Shown here piece after piece: positions 51,312 to 59,324 of a DNA stretch of 64,000 bases. The translations under genes and the position numbers were made by a program. The notes under the pieces are model-generated. The model had not been told where the DNA came from and did not search any database. It saw only the letters and a program-made list of their open reading frames with translations. Source of the stretch: Rhizobium herbae. GTDB taxonomy: Bacteria > Pseudomonadota > Alphaproteobacteria > Rhizobiales > Rhizobiaceae. Each line of letters opens with the position of its first letter. Positions within the stretch are counted from its first letter, which is position 1. The stretch is from positions 1 through 64,000 of the forward strand of contig NZ_JAGGJV010000009.1 in the NCBI RefSeq assembly GCF_017873135.1, in the 5' to 3' direction.

Positions 51312-51347
51312 GCTTCCGTCTCCAGTAGGGAAGCACGACTGTTACAA

Positions 51348-51365
51348 CCTCAAGTGCTGTTGAGG
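51348..51365 (-). promoter_or_regulatory. SoxR-like box CCTCAA-N6-TTGAGG
   Basis: Eighteen bases; the six outer bases of each arm are identical to the E. coli SoxR operator, with a changed middle (GTGCTG). Located 37 bases before the MFS start, with TTTAC and TGTAAC-like hexamers on its flanks, the MerR-family layout. No soxR gene is in this window. Confidence 0.65.
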
Positions 51366-51524
51366 TAAAGCGCTATTTTGCGGACGGCGGAATTTTCTTC
51401 GGGAGGCCGAAATCCGGAAAGCCGACCGAAGCGCTGTTTTGCCGCCTCGCGGTTCCGTCGGGGGCATCACGCCGGTTCATGCCCTAGCGAGCGGAAATCC
51501 ATTGCGCCGACAGCATATCCCCGG

Positions 51525-52556
51525 TCAGATGCGCGGCGCGGCATTTTTCGCATCGGTCTTGACATCCCATTCCGACTGGAACTTCGGTCTCGGCTTGTCC
51601 TGCAGGATAAGCCTGTCATGCTCAATCGCTCTCGTCGGAATAGCGTTGCGGTCGATCGCACCTTCAAGGGTCATTGCCAGGTCACGCGCGAAAACGCGGT
51701 TGCCGATATGCCATGAATGCGTCCACGAACCGATCACCTTTGCCGTCTTCGGGTTGAGCGTGTTGAAGTAGGCGCCACAATCGACATTGATGGCCTTCGC
51801 ATTGACGATTGCGGGCAGACCGACGCGCCCCACACGAGGCGACACACCGAGTCTTTTGGCATTGGATACGGCAAGGACAGCATCGAAAGGATTGGAATAA
51901 TTGGTCAACCGCATGATCCTGCGGAACATCGGCTGTGCCCATTCGCTCGATAATGTCAGGCTGTCGGAAGACACGTCGCCACCGATAAAGGCAACCTGCC
52001 CCACGCGCCAGTCGCTCTTGAACAGATCGCCGCGCTTCTCGGCCTGCGCGAACGCCTCCATGATCACGTAGGCGCCCGTCGAATGTCCCATGACGTGGAC
52101 ATTCGTTTCGCAGCCGGCATCCTGGCCCTTCTTCAGCAGAACGATGCCTTTCGCTACGAGTTCGGCAGCCACGCCGGCACCGTCCGAGCGATCCTCCCAA
52201 TAGTTCAGGGTCTGGTTGTTGCTCGGCCAATCGAAGGCGACGATTTCGCCGTGCCAACCTTCTGCAACCATGTCTGCGCGCAGTTGCCGCATGCGGTCGA
52301 GGATAATGGGAATGTCGTTGTTATAGCCGTGAACGAAAATCAGGACATCGCCCTTGGGGCCGATGGAGTTTGGATTTTCGTCACCATCCGCCAGTCCCTG
52401 AACCTCGGCGGCCCAATCGTTTGGGCTCGATATGACATGTCTCGCATCATAGGATTGGACCGATGCCGGTACTTTGAGAAACCGCACGGGGCCGGGTTCA
52501 TCGGTGAATTTCTCCCCGACACGCCTGCGCGCGGTGAAGATGTAATCGTTGGGCAT
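51525..52556 (-). CDS. DUF900 alpha/beta-hydrolase protein
   Basis: About 343 residues. VLIFVHGYNNDIPIILDRMRQLRADM and VHVMGHSTGAYVIMEAFAQAEKRG give the HG oxyanion motif and the GHSTGA nucleophile elbow of the DUF900 hydrolases; FDWPSNN is also typical. No signal peptide, so probably cytoplasmic. The start may be ATG 52556 or ATG 52562, close to GGGAG. Stand-alone, divergent from greA. Similar in layout to the lipoprotein hydrolase at 34579-36150. Confidence 0.8.
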   Translation of the reverse strand: MPNDYIFTARRRVGEKFTDEPGPVRFLKVPASVQSYDARHVISSPNDWAAEVQGLADGDENPNSIGPKGDVLIFVHGYNNDIPIILDRMRQLRADMVAEGWHGEIVAFDWPSNNQTLNYWEDRSDGAGVAAELVAKGIVLLKKGQDAGCETNVHVMGHSTGAYVIMEAFAQAEKRGDLFKSDWRVGQVAFIGGDVSSDSLTLSSEWAQPMFRRIMRLTNYSNPFDAVLAVSNAKRLGVSPRVGRVGLPAIVNAKAINVDCGAYFNTLNPKTAKVIGSWTHSWHIGNRVFARDLAMTLEGAIDRNAIPTRAIEHDRLILQDKPRPKFQSEWDVKTDAKNAAPRI

Positions 52557-52860
52557 AACCATCGCTCCCAAGGGTCAAAAAGAATTCCATGTCAAACCCG
52601 GGAATATCAATGCGAAAGGCCGCAAAACACAACCTGGAATTTCAAAATATTAGAAAAATGAAATTTATTTCTACATAATTCCGAACACGCTTAATGCATT
52701 CGAAGCCCGCAAATATTACAAGGGAAATTCATGCCCTGATCGAACACATGGAAAAGTCACCAAAACCATCGGCGCGTTTATCGCGCGGATTGGGACGCTC
52801 ATGTTCGTCATCCCTCATGCCTGCCTCAATCGAATAATCTGGCTTTTGGACTCCGCTTTC
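52557..52860. other. Gene-free AT-rich stretch before greA
   Basis: About 300 bases, distinctly AT-rich around 52620-52760 compared with its neighbours, with no supported gene. It should hold the DUF900 promoter. The greA promoter and leader lie just beyond. Confidence 0.5.
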
Positions 52861-52863
52861 TGC

Positions 52864-52928
52864 TATAAGCATTGTTCAAATGTTTCTCACGGTTCCGGGG
52901 TTAGCGCTCCGGTGACCGTTTTCTTTTG
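52864..52928 (+). ncRNA. greA leader with intrinsic terminator (possible leader RNA)
   Basis: A -10-like TATAAG (52864-52869) suggests a start near 52876. A GC-rich hairpin follows: ACGGT-CCGG (52889-52898) pairs with CCGG-ACCGT (52909-52919, two-base bulge), then TTTCTTTT. This ends about 50 bases upstream of greA. No plus-strand gene ends upstream that it could serve, since the upstream gene is divergent. It could therefore release a short RNA and limit greA, as GraL does in E. coli. Inference only. Confidence 0.5.
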
Positions 52929-52978
52929 TGCTAAGCCTGCCTGAAGCGGGCAAAGCATGGACTATGAAGGACAGTGAA

Positions 52979-53455
52979 ATGGTCGAAAAAGTACCGATGA
53001 CTCAGAGCGGATTTGCCAAGCTGCAGGAAGAACTGCGCTGGCGCCAGCAGGAAGAACGCCCGCGGATCATCGAAGCAATTTCCGAAGCACGCGCCCATGG
53101 CGACCTCTCGGAAAACGCGGAATATCACGCGGCCAAGGAAGCCCAGAGCCACAACGAAGGCCGCATCGGCGAAGTCGAGGATTACGTTGCGCGCGCCGAA
53201 GTCATCGACCTGTCGAAGATGTCCGGCTCGAAGATCAAGTTCGGCGCCACCGTCAAGCTGATCGACGAAGACACCGAGGAGAACAAGACCTACCAGATCG
53301 TCGGCGACCAGGAAGCCGACGTGAAGCAGGGTCGCATCTCCATTTCCTCGCCGATCGCCCGTGCGCTGATCGGCAAGGAGGTCGGCGATTCGATCGAAGT
53401 CGTCGCCCCCGGCGGCTCGAAGGCCTACGAGATCCTCGCGATCAACTGGGGCTGA
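52979..53455 (+). CDS. greA: Transcript cleavage factor GreA
   Basis: 158 residues. N-terminal coiled coil with the acidic tip [13 protein letters not shown], and C-terminal [41 protein letters not shown]. It rescues backtracked RNA polymerase by stimulating RNA cleavage. ATG 52979 (MVEKVPMTQ) with AAGGA matches the usual rhizobial start; the longer reading from 52928 has no support. Followed by an excellent intrinsic terminator. In Sinorhizobium greA also lies before lpsB. Confidence 0.96.
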   Translation: MVEKVPMTQSGFAKLQEELRWRQQEERPRIIEAISEARAHGDLSENAEYHAAKEAQSHNEGRIGEVEDYVARAEVIDLSKMSGSKIKFGATVKLIDEDTEENKTYQIVGDQEADVKQGRISISSPIARALIGKEVGDSIEVVAPGGSKAYEILAINWG

Positions 53456-53473
53456 TCCCCGGCATGTCCATTT

Positions 53474-53513
53474 AAAAGCCCGGACGGCGCATAAAGCTGC
53501 CTCCGGGCTTTTT
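53474..53513 (+). terminator. greA intrinsic terminator
   Basis: AAAAGCCCGGA (53474-53484) pairs with TCCGGGCTTTTT (53502-53513); T-run at the end. A classical Rho-independent terminator, 18 bases after greA. Confidence 0.85.
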
Positions 53514-53542
53514 CTGTTAGACGACGAAAAGGGTTGCAAAGC

Positions 53543-54604
53543 GTGGAAGACATCAGCGACGTCGAGATCATCGCGCCGAACTTCAAGCGCCGCCTTTCCG
53601 GCGTCACCTCCACCATCATCCAGCTTGTTCCCGTGCAGCGCGCGCTCGGCCAGAAGGTTGCGACCCTCGGGCCCGGCCTGCCGGAAGCTTTGCCCCACAT
53701 CGGCTATGGCGCTCTTTTGAAACTCTGGGCCCGGCCCAGGGGCCGGCGCTTGCGCGTCTGGCATGCCCGCCGCAATGTCGAGATGCTGCCGGCGGTTTTT
53801 CTGCGCGATGTGCTGCGGATGAGGCTGAAGATCGTCTTCACCTCCGCCTCGCAGCGCAAGCATTCCGGCTGGACCAAATTCCTTGTCCGGCGCATGGACG
53901 CAGTGATCGCCACCAGCAACCGTACCGCCGCCTATCTGGACGTGCCGAGTACCACCATCATGCATGGGATCGATACGCAGCGCTTCTTTCCGGCCACAGA
54001 CAAGGCCGCCGCCAAGACAGTGCTCGGCCTGCCGGCGGACAGGAAGATCGCCGGCTGCTTCGGCCGGGTGCGCCACCAGAAGGGCACCGACCTCTTCGTG
54101 GACAGCATGATCAGCCTTTTGCCCCAGAGGCCCGACTGGATCGCCATCATCGCCGGCCGTGCGACGCCGGCCCATGTTGCGTTCGAAAATGACCTGAAGG
54201 ACAAGGTCAAACGGGCCGGTCTCGCCGACCGCATCCTGTTCGTCGGCGAACACACCAACATCCCGGAATGGTATCGCGCGCTCGACCTGTTCATCGCGCC
54301 GCAGCGCTGGGAGGGTTTCGGCCTCACCCCGCTTGAGGCGATGGCGACGCAGGTGCCGGTCGTGGCGACCGATGTCGGCGCCTTTTCCGAACTGCTGTCA
54401 ACGGGCAAGGACGAGACCGGCATCCTGATACCGGCCAACGAACTGGCCGCCATGACGGATGCCGCCGCTCTGCTCATGGACGATCCGCAGCGGGCAAGAC
54501 TGGCGGGCGAGCGCGGCCTTGCCCGCGCGATCGAGAGTTTCAGCATCCGCGGTGAAGCGTCGAGCATCGGCGCGGTCTATGAACGGCTGCTGAGCGGCGC
54601 TTAA
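53543..54604 (+). CDS. lpsB: LPS core glycosyltransferase LpsB (GT4)
   Basis: 353 residues, GT-B fold, family GT4. The opening DVEIIAPNFKRRLSGVTSTIIQLVPVQRALGQKVATLGPGLP matches, as I recall, Sinorhizobium LpsB, a mannosyl/broad-acceptor core transferase acting in the cytoplasm at the inner membrane. PQRWEGFGLTPLEAMATQVPVVATDVGAF is the donor E-x7-E motif. GTG 53543 chosen (AAGGG upstream); TTG 53534 is also possible. Its stop overlaps the stop of lpsE on the other strand. Confidence 0.9.
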   Translation: MEDISDVEIIAPNFKRRLSGVTSTIIQLVPVQRALGQKVATLGPGLPEALPHIGYGALLKLWARPRGRRLRVWHARRNVEMLPAVFLRDVLRMRLKIVFTSASQRKHSGWTKFLVRRMDAVIATSNRTAAYLDVPSTTIMHGIDTQRFFPATDKAAAKTVLGLPADRKIAGCFGRVRHQKGTDLFVDSMISLLPQRPDWIAIIAGRATPAHVAFENDLKDKVKRAGLADRILFVGEHTNIPEWYRALDLFIAPQRWEGFGLTPLEAMATQVPVVATDVGAFSELLSTGKDETGILIPANELAAMTDAAALLMDDPQRARLAGERGLARAIESFSIRGEASSIGAVYERLLSGA

Positions 54605-55623
54605 GGCTTGCGCTTGAACAGTTCGATATAGGCGTTGGCGACGGCCTCTTCGGAAAACTGGCCAACCAGCGTCTCGTGCCCGCCCAGCGCGACACGATCC
54701 GCCAGTTGCTTGTCATTGATCAGCCGTTCGATCGCCCTGCTGAAACCATCGGTATCGCCGATATCGGCGAGCAGGCCATTCTCTCCATCGCGCATGAACC
54801 AGGTCGGACCTTCGGAACGGCTGGAAACGACCGGTTTGCCTTGTGCCCAAGCTTCAAGGATGACATTCCCGAGCGGCTCATGGCTCGACGGCATGACGAA
54901 GATATCGGCGGCGGCCACGTAGGGCCGCGTGTCCTTCTGCCAGCCGAGGAAGCGGACCCGGTCGATGACACCCAGATCGGCGGCCAGCTTGCGGACATTC
55001 TCCATCTCCTCGCCGTCACCCGCAATCCAGAGATAGACGCCAGGCAGCTTGGCCACAGCCTCGGTCAGCAGAGCAAAGCCTTTGCGCGGCACGAAACGCC
55101 CCATCGACATGACGACGGGCGCATCTTCTGGCGTGTTCAAGCTCTTGCGGTCAACCGGCGTGACGCGCTCGGCGTTGGTGAAGTTGGAGATGACCTCGAC
55201 GCCGCGCGTCCAGCCGAGACTGCGCACATGATCGGCAATGCCCGGCGTGTTGCAGACGATCACGTCGGTGTTCTTGAAATAGTGCAGCCGGGTGGGATAA
55301 TCGCCGAGCCGCGAGATCTTGATGCAACCCTTGTAGTCCGGCATCAGTTCGCTCGCCCGCGGCGCCCACGCCATCAGCGCATCCGGTTTGCTGCTCGTCG
55401 CCATCCGCAGGACTTTCCTGGGCAGCAGGACCCGATCAAGCGACAGATTGCGGAAATTGCTCTCCGTCACGCCAACAGCATTGTTGATATCCCGTCGCCA
55501 GACGCGATTGGGGCGAATGACCGCCGTTTGGTCTATGCCGCGACGCGACAGCGCATTGACGAGATGGACGAAAAAACGTTCCGCCCCGCCGTCCTTGCCA
55601 AAATGAAAATGCGAAACCTTCAT
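54601..55623 (-). CDS. lpsE: LPS core glycosyltransferase LpsE (GT4)
   Basis: 340 residues. MKVSHFHFGKDGGAERFFVHLVNALSRRGIDQTAVIRP and FVMPSSHEPLGNVILEAWAQGKPVVSSRSEG are GT4 signatures. ATG 55623 overlaps the lpsD stop by four bases (ATGA), so translation is coupled. It closely resembles LpsD (same MKV-H-HFGKDGGAERFFV-LVNAL opening), showing a tandem duplication. Acts on the LPS core; the exact linkage is unknown. Confidence 0.88.
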   Translation of the reverse strand: MKVSHFHFGKDGGAERFFVHLVNALSRRGIDQTAVIRPNRVWRRDINNAVGVTESNFRNLSLDRVLLPRKVLRMATSSKPDALMAWAPRASELMPDYKGCIKISRLGDYPTRLHYFKNTDVIVCNTPGIADHVRSLGWTRGVEVISNFTNAERVTPVDRKSLNTPEDAPVVMSMGRFVPRKGFALLTEAVAKLPGVYLWIAGDGEEMENVRKLAADLGVIDRVRFLGWQKDTRPYVAAADIFVMPSSHEPLGNVILEAWAQGKPVVSSRSEGPTWFMRDGENGLLADIGDTDGFSRAIERLINDKQLADRVALGGHETLVGQFSEEAVANAYIELFKRKP

Positions 55624-56651
55624 CGGGAGGCAGATCCGCGTTGGAAGAGGTCGATGTAAGCAGCACTGATCGCATCCTCGGAAAAGCGCTGGCGCAACGT
55701 CGCCTGTCCGCCATCGCTGAGGCGCTGGCGGAGAGCTGGATCTGCCCGCAATCTTTCTATCGCGGCTGTCAGACCTGCGGCATCGGCGCAATCGACCATC
55801 AGCGCATCGACGTCATCCGTCATCACCCATGAAGGACCTTCAGCGCGTGCTGCGATGGTCGGCTTTCCGGCGCCCCACCCCTCGAAACAGACATTGCCGA
55901 GCGGTTCGTGCAGCGACGTGACGGCAAAGGCATCGGCGGCGGCAAGATAGCCATAGGCGTTGGTTTTCCACCCCGGGAACCGCACACGGTCGGAAATGCC
56001 CAGATCGGTGACCAGCTTGACCAGGTTGTCGCGCTCTGGCCCGTCACCGAGCAGCCAGAGATAGGCATTAGGGACATTGGCAATCGCCCGGATCAGGTAG
56101 TCAAAACCCTTGCGCGGGACAAAACGGCCCATTCCGGCAACCACGAAAGCGTCGTCGGGGGTTTGCAACTCGCTGCGCTGAACGGCATCAACGGGCTTTG
56201 CCCGAGTGAAATTGGCAATCACCTCGATGTCGCGCGACCAGCCCATCTTCCGCACCTTGTCGGCCATATCGGGCGTTATGCAAACAAGGGTCTGGACATT
56301 CTTGTAGTAGTCGAGATGTTCGGGATAATCCCCAAGGCGCGACAGGCGAAACGCGTCGTCCCACCGCGGCATGAAGCGGCTCGCCCGCAATTGCCAGGCC
56401 ATGATGACATCGGGCCGAAACTCGCGGAGCACGCTCTTCATTCTGGCCTGCAGAAGAAATCGGGACAGTGAGACGCGACGGAAAACACCTTCGTAGACAG
56501 TCCCGCACGCCTCGATATCCTTGCGCCAACTGCGATCCGGGCGGATCAGCATGCGCTGCTCGACACCGCGATCGTGAAGGGCATTGACCAGGTTGACAAA
56601 GAAGCGCTCGGCGCCGCCGTCCTTGCCGAAGTGATAGTGCATAACCTTCAT
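55620..56651 (-). CDS. lpsD: LPS core glycosyltransferase LpsD (GT4)
   Basis: 343 residues, paralogue of LpsE. MKVMHYHFGKDGGAERFFVNLVNALHDRGVEQRMLIRP; donor motif in FAVTSLHEPLGNVCFEGWGAGKPTIAARAEG. ATG 56651 with GAGGACGTC upstream, seven bases after the lpsC stop, so the order lpsC-lpsD-lpsE is one operon. In the standard cluster lrp precedes lpsC; here an FkbM gene lies between. Confidence 0.88.
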   Translation of the reverse strand: MKVMHYHFGKDGGAERFFVNLVNALHDRGVEQRMLIRPDRSWRKDIEACGTVYEGVFRRVSLSRFLLQARMKSVLREFRPDVIMAWQLRASRFMPRWDDAFRLSRLGDYPEHLDYYKNVQTLVCITPDMADKVRKMGWSRDIEVIANFTRAKPVDAVQRSELQTPDDAFVVAGMGRFVPRKGFDYLIRAIANVPNAYLWLLGDGPERDNLVKLVTDLGISDRVRFPGWKTNAYGYLAAADAFAVTSLHEPLGNVCFEGWGAGKPTIAARAEGPSWVMTDDVDALMVDCADAAGLTAAIERLRADPALRQRLSDGGQATLRQRFSEDAISAAYIDLFQRGSASR

Positions 56652-56658
56652 GACGTCC

Positions 56659-57483
56659 TCATTTGCCGCGTCGCGCGCGCTCCATGTCGTCGAAATTCGG
56701 CTTCCGCCGCAGCGCATGCCGCTGGTAGATCTTGGCCGCCGTCAGGAAGGCGTAGACACCGCCGGTCGCAGCCTCGATGAAACCGGGAAAGCCGCAGCGC
56801 CAGAGACCGTTGCGGAAATAAAGCCGCAGGAAATAGAGCGGCGGGCTGAACAGCATCTTGTAGGGACGTGGCGGTTTTCCGGCCGCAAACTGCTGGTCGG
56901 CCTTCAGCGTCGAATACTTGTTTTCCTTGAGGATCTGCTCATCGATGATCAGCGGGCGGTAGTGCAACAGGCTGCCGGTCGCCGCCGCCTCGACCTTGCC
57001 GTCCGGCACGATGCCCTCATGGACCTTCTGGGCAAGATCGTAGGCGCCCCTGCCCTTGCGGATCAGCCGCAGGTTCTTGCGCTCGCGCACCGTGTCCGGC
57101 GTGTAGCCATAGCCGATCAGATAGGGCCGGCGGGCAACGCGCCAGCCGACGGTTTCCGCGGGCGCTCCGATCAGCGACGGCAGCAAGGCCTGCAACGGTT
57201 CGTCCAGCCGCTCGTCGGCATCGATGTTCAGGCACCAGGGCTGGCTGCACTGATCGAGCGCGAACTGTTTCTGGCCCGCATAACCACGCCAGGGCTCGAA
57301 CAGGAAACGGATCGGCCAGCCCTTGTCGGTATAGGATTGCACCAGCGCAGCCGTGCCATCTGTCGAACCGGAATCGACGACGACGATTTCGGCGCAGCTC
57401 TCCAGGCTCTCGATGCAATTGCCGAGATAGGCTTCTTCATTCAGGCAGATGATGAAGGCGGAGAGCGGGAGTTTTGATGGCAT
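56659..57483 (-). CDS. lpsC: LPS core glycosyltransferase LpsC (GT2, WaaE-like)
   Basis: 274 residues, GT-A fold: LSAFIICLNEEAYLGNCIESLESCAEIVVVDSGSTDGTAALV and the DAD-type motif CLNIDADERLD, then a KVHEGIVPDG segment of the WaaE/beta-1,4-glucosyltransferase group. No obvious long membrane span. Cytoplasmic face of the inner membrane. Co-transcribed with the FkbM gene upstream (12 bases) and lpsD downstream (7 bases). Confidence 0.88.
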   Translation of the reverse strand: MPSKLPLSAFIICLNEEAYLGNCIESLESCAEIVVVDSGSTDGTAALVQSYTDKGWPIRFLFEPWRGYAGQKQFALDQCSQPWCLNIDADERLDEPLQALLPSLIGAPAETVGWRVARRPYLIGYGYTPDTVRERKNLRLIRKGRGAYDLAQKVHEGIVPDGKVEAAATGSLLHYRPLIIDEQILKENKYSTLKADQQFAAGKPPRPYKMLFSPPLYFLRLYFRNGLWRCGFPGFIEAATGGVYAFLTAAKIYQRHALRRKPNFDDMERARRGK

Positions 57484-57495
57484 GGAAGGGGCTTT

Positions 57496-58233
57496 TCAGG
57501 CTGCGCGGGAAAAATGGGAGGTTTTCCGGTTGCTGCTGCGCATGACGTAGCCGCGCGCGTTCAGGCTGGCGATAAGCGTTGAAATGGCAGCGTCGCCAAC
57601 GATGTGCGGATGCAATTCGACGATGATATGGGTGATGTTCTTCAGATCGACATCGCCGAGGAGATCGATCTCGGCCCCTTCGACATCCATGATCAATGCG
57701 GACGGATCATGCTTTGCCAGAACATCGCTGAGCGCTTCGCTTTCCACGACGATCTGCTTGTCGTCACGCTTGCGGTCATAGAGGCTGGACGAGATGATGT
57801 TGTCACTCTTGAAGAAGGTGATCGGCGCGCCATCGACGGTCACAGCCCGCATGGTCAGGTTCGGCGTCATGCCGTTGAGCGCGAAATTCCGCCGGATCGT
57901 CGGCTCGAGCTCCGGGTTGGCCTCGTAGCAGAAGACATTGCTTTCGCCGCAGATACGCGCTGCAACAAGACTGACGAAGCCGATGCCTGTGCCGATCTCC
58001 AGCGTGCGCATGCCGGGCTTCAGGATCTTGCCGATCAAGTCGCGTTCGGTGTCTTCATAAATCTCGCGAAAGATCAGCTCGCGGACGTTTTCCGGGATGT
58101 GACCGACTGTCGTATCAATCGCAACACCGCCAAGGCGGACGGTGCGCACGTTGAACATGTACCTGAAGCTTTTGCGCAGCGACCGCAGCAATCTTTTCAA
58201 AACACCTGATCCTATCGTGATAAGCGGAGACAC
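57496..58233 (-). CDS. FkbM-family SAM methyltransferase
   Basis: 245 residues. Motif I LEIGTGIGFVSLVAARIC, then FCYEANPELEPTIRRNFALNG and IMDVEGAEIDLLGDVDL, the FkbM hallmarks. Likely O-methylates a sugar of the LPS or another glycan. The start is probably GTG 58233; the first in-frame ATG lies about 26 codons on. It sits between lrp (26 bases upstream) and lpsC (12 bases downstream), so it belongs to the lps operon; in Sinorhizobium, to my knowledge, lrp3-lpsCDE lacks it. Confidence 0.85.
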   Translation of the reverse strand: MSPLITIGSGVLKRLLRSLRKSFRYMFNVRTVRLGGVAIDTTVGHIPENVRELIFREIYEDTERDLIGKILKPGMRTLEIGTGIGFVSLVAARICGESNVFCYEANPELEPTIRRNFALNGMTPNLTMRAVTVDGAPITFFKSDNIISSSLYDRKRDDKQIVVESEALSDVLAKHDPSALIMDVEGAEIDLLGDVDLKNITHIIVELHPHIVGDAAISTLIASLNARGYVMRSSNRKTSHFSRAA

Positions 58234-58259
58234 CTGCGCGGCAGTAGAAAGCAGGACGC

Positions 58260-58730
58260 CTAGATCTCTATAAGAGAAACATCTTTGACCTGCCGGATGG
58301 TCAACATCGTTCGCACGGTATCCACATTCTCCGCAGCCGTGAGCTCTTCAATAACGAAATCCTGAAAGCCCGCAAGGTTTTCAGCCACGCATTGCAGGAG
58401 AAAATCGGATTCGCCGGAGACCATCCACGCCTCGCGCACCAGCGGCCAATTGGCGGTCTGCTTGGCAAACGCCTTGAGGTTGGCATCGGACTGATGCTTG
58501 AGGCCGACCATGCAGAAGGCAACCAGATCATAGCCGAGCGCCGGTGCATTCAGGAGGGCGCGATAGCCGCGGATGATACCGGCCTCCTCCAGCTTGCGCA
58601 CGCGGCGCAGACACGGCGGCGCCGATATACCGACACGTTCGGCTAGTTCGACATTGGTCATCCGCCCGTCATTCTGGAGTTCGCGCAGAATTTTCATATC
58701 GATAGCATCAAGTTCGACGCGCATCACCAT
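58260..58730 (-). CDS. lrp: Lrp/AsnC-family regulator (Lrp3-like)
   Basis: 156 residues. AIDMKILRELQNDGRMTNVELAERVGISAPPCLRRVRKLEEAGIIRGYRALLNAPALGYDLVAF is the AsnC helix-turn-helix and RAM linker. In Sinorhizobium this gene heads the lrp3-lpsCDE operon, activated by LsrB. ATG 58730 with GGGAAG; ATG 58724 is also possible. Directly upstream, in the same direction, lie the acyltransferase and glycosyltransferase genes. Confidence 0.9.
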   Translation of the reverse strand: MVMRVELDAIDMKILRELQNDGRMTNVELAERVGISAPPCLRRVRKLEEAGIIRGYRALLNAPALGYDLVAFCMVGLKHQSDANLKAFAKQTANWPLVREAWMVSGESDFLLQCVAENLAGFQDFVIEELTAAENVDTVRTMLTIRQVKDVSLIEI

Positions 58731-58783
58731 GGTTGAGCTTCCCGCTTTTCTTGCCGGTCCACCTTCTGTGGGACCTTTTATTG

Positions 58784-59317
58784 CTATTGCCCGCGATACT
58801 TCAAAAGCCGCGCCGGGCTGCCAACATAAATTCCATAAGGCTCCGTCCTGCCTTTAACCACCGCATTTGCACCGATGACACAGCCCTTGGATATATGGGA
58901 GCCACCCAATACCTTCGCGCCGGCACCGATCCAGACATCGTCCTCGATAACGATCGGTTTGGCGATGACACCCTGCATGGTAATGGGTTTGGCAACATCG
59001 TCATAACGATGGTCGAACGAAACGATCACGACATGGGCGGCGATCCGGACGTCGTTGCCGATCCTGATCCCTCCAAGACCATAAAGGATACTATAGGGAT
59101 TGATCGACACGTTCGAGCCGATCTCGATGTTGCCCTTCTGGGCATCGATGAAACCGCCCCGGTGTATCTTGAACCTGTCGCCGATCACCACACGCCCGCG
59201 ATAGGCGTCGATGAACGCGCCCCACCGGATCTGAGCCTTCCGGCCGACACGCAAATGTCCCGGCAGCAGTAATCCGCGGAAAAGACAGAAGTAATGGGAA
59301 ATCGATCCTATGCGCAT
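58784..59317 (-). CDS. Hexapeptide-repeat (WcaF/LpxA-like) O-acyltransferase
   Basis: 177 residues. Repeated I-G-x4 hexapeptide turns (IGDRFKIHRGGFIDAQKGNIEIGSNVSINPYSILYG, IEDDVWIGAGAKVLGGSHISKGCVIGANAVV) build a left-handed beta helix as in Wca/Nod acetyltransferases; FDHRYDD holds a catalytic His. Likely acetylates a surface sugar. It is seven bases downstream of a glycosyltransferase gene, so they are one transcript. Confidence 0.87.
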   Translation of the reverse strand: MRIGSISHYFCLFRGLLLPGHLRVGRKAQIRWGAFIDAYRGRVVIGDRFKIHRGGFIDAQKGNIEIGSNVSINPYSILYGLGGIRIGNDVRIAAHVVIVSFDHRYDDVAKPITMQGVIAKPIVIEDDVWIGAGAKVLGGSHISKGCVIGANAVVKGRTEPYGIYVGSPARLLKYRGQ

Positions 59318-59324
59318 GGCGCCT

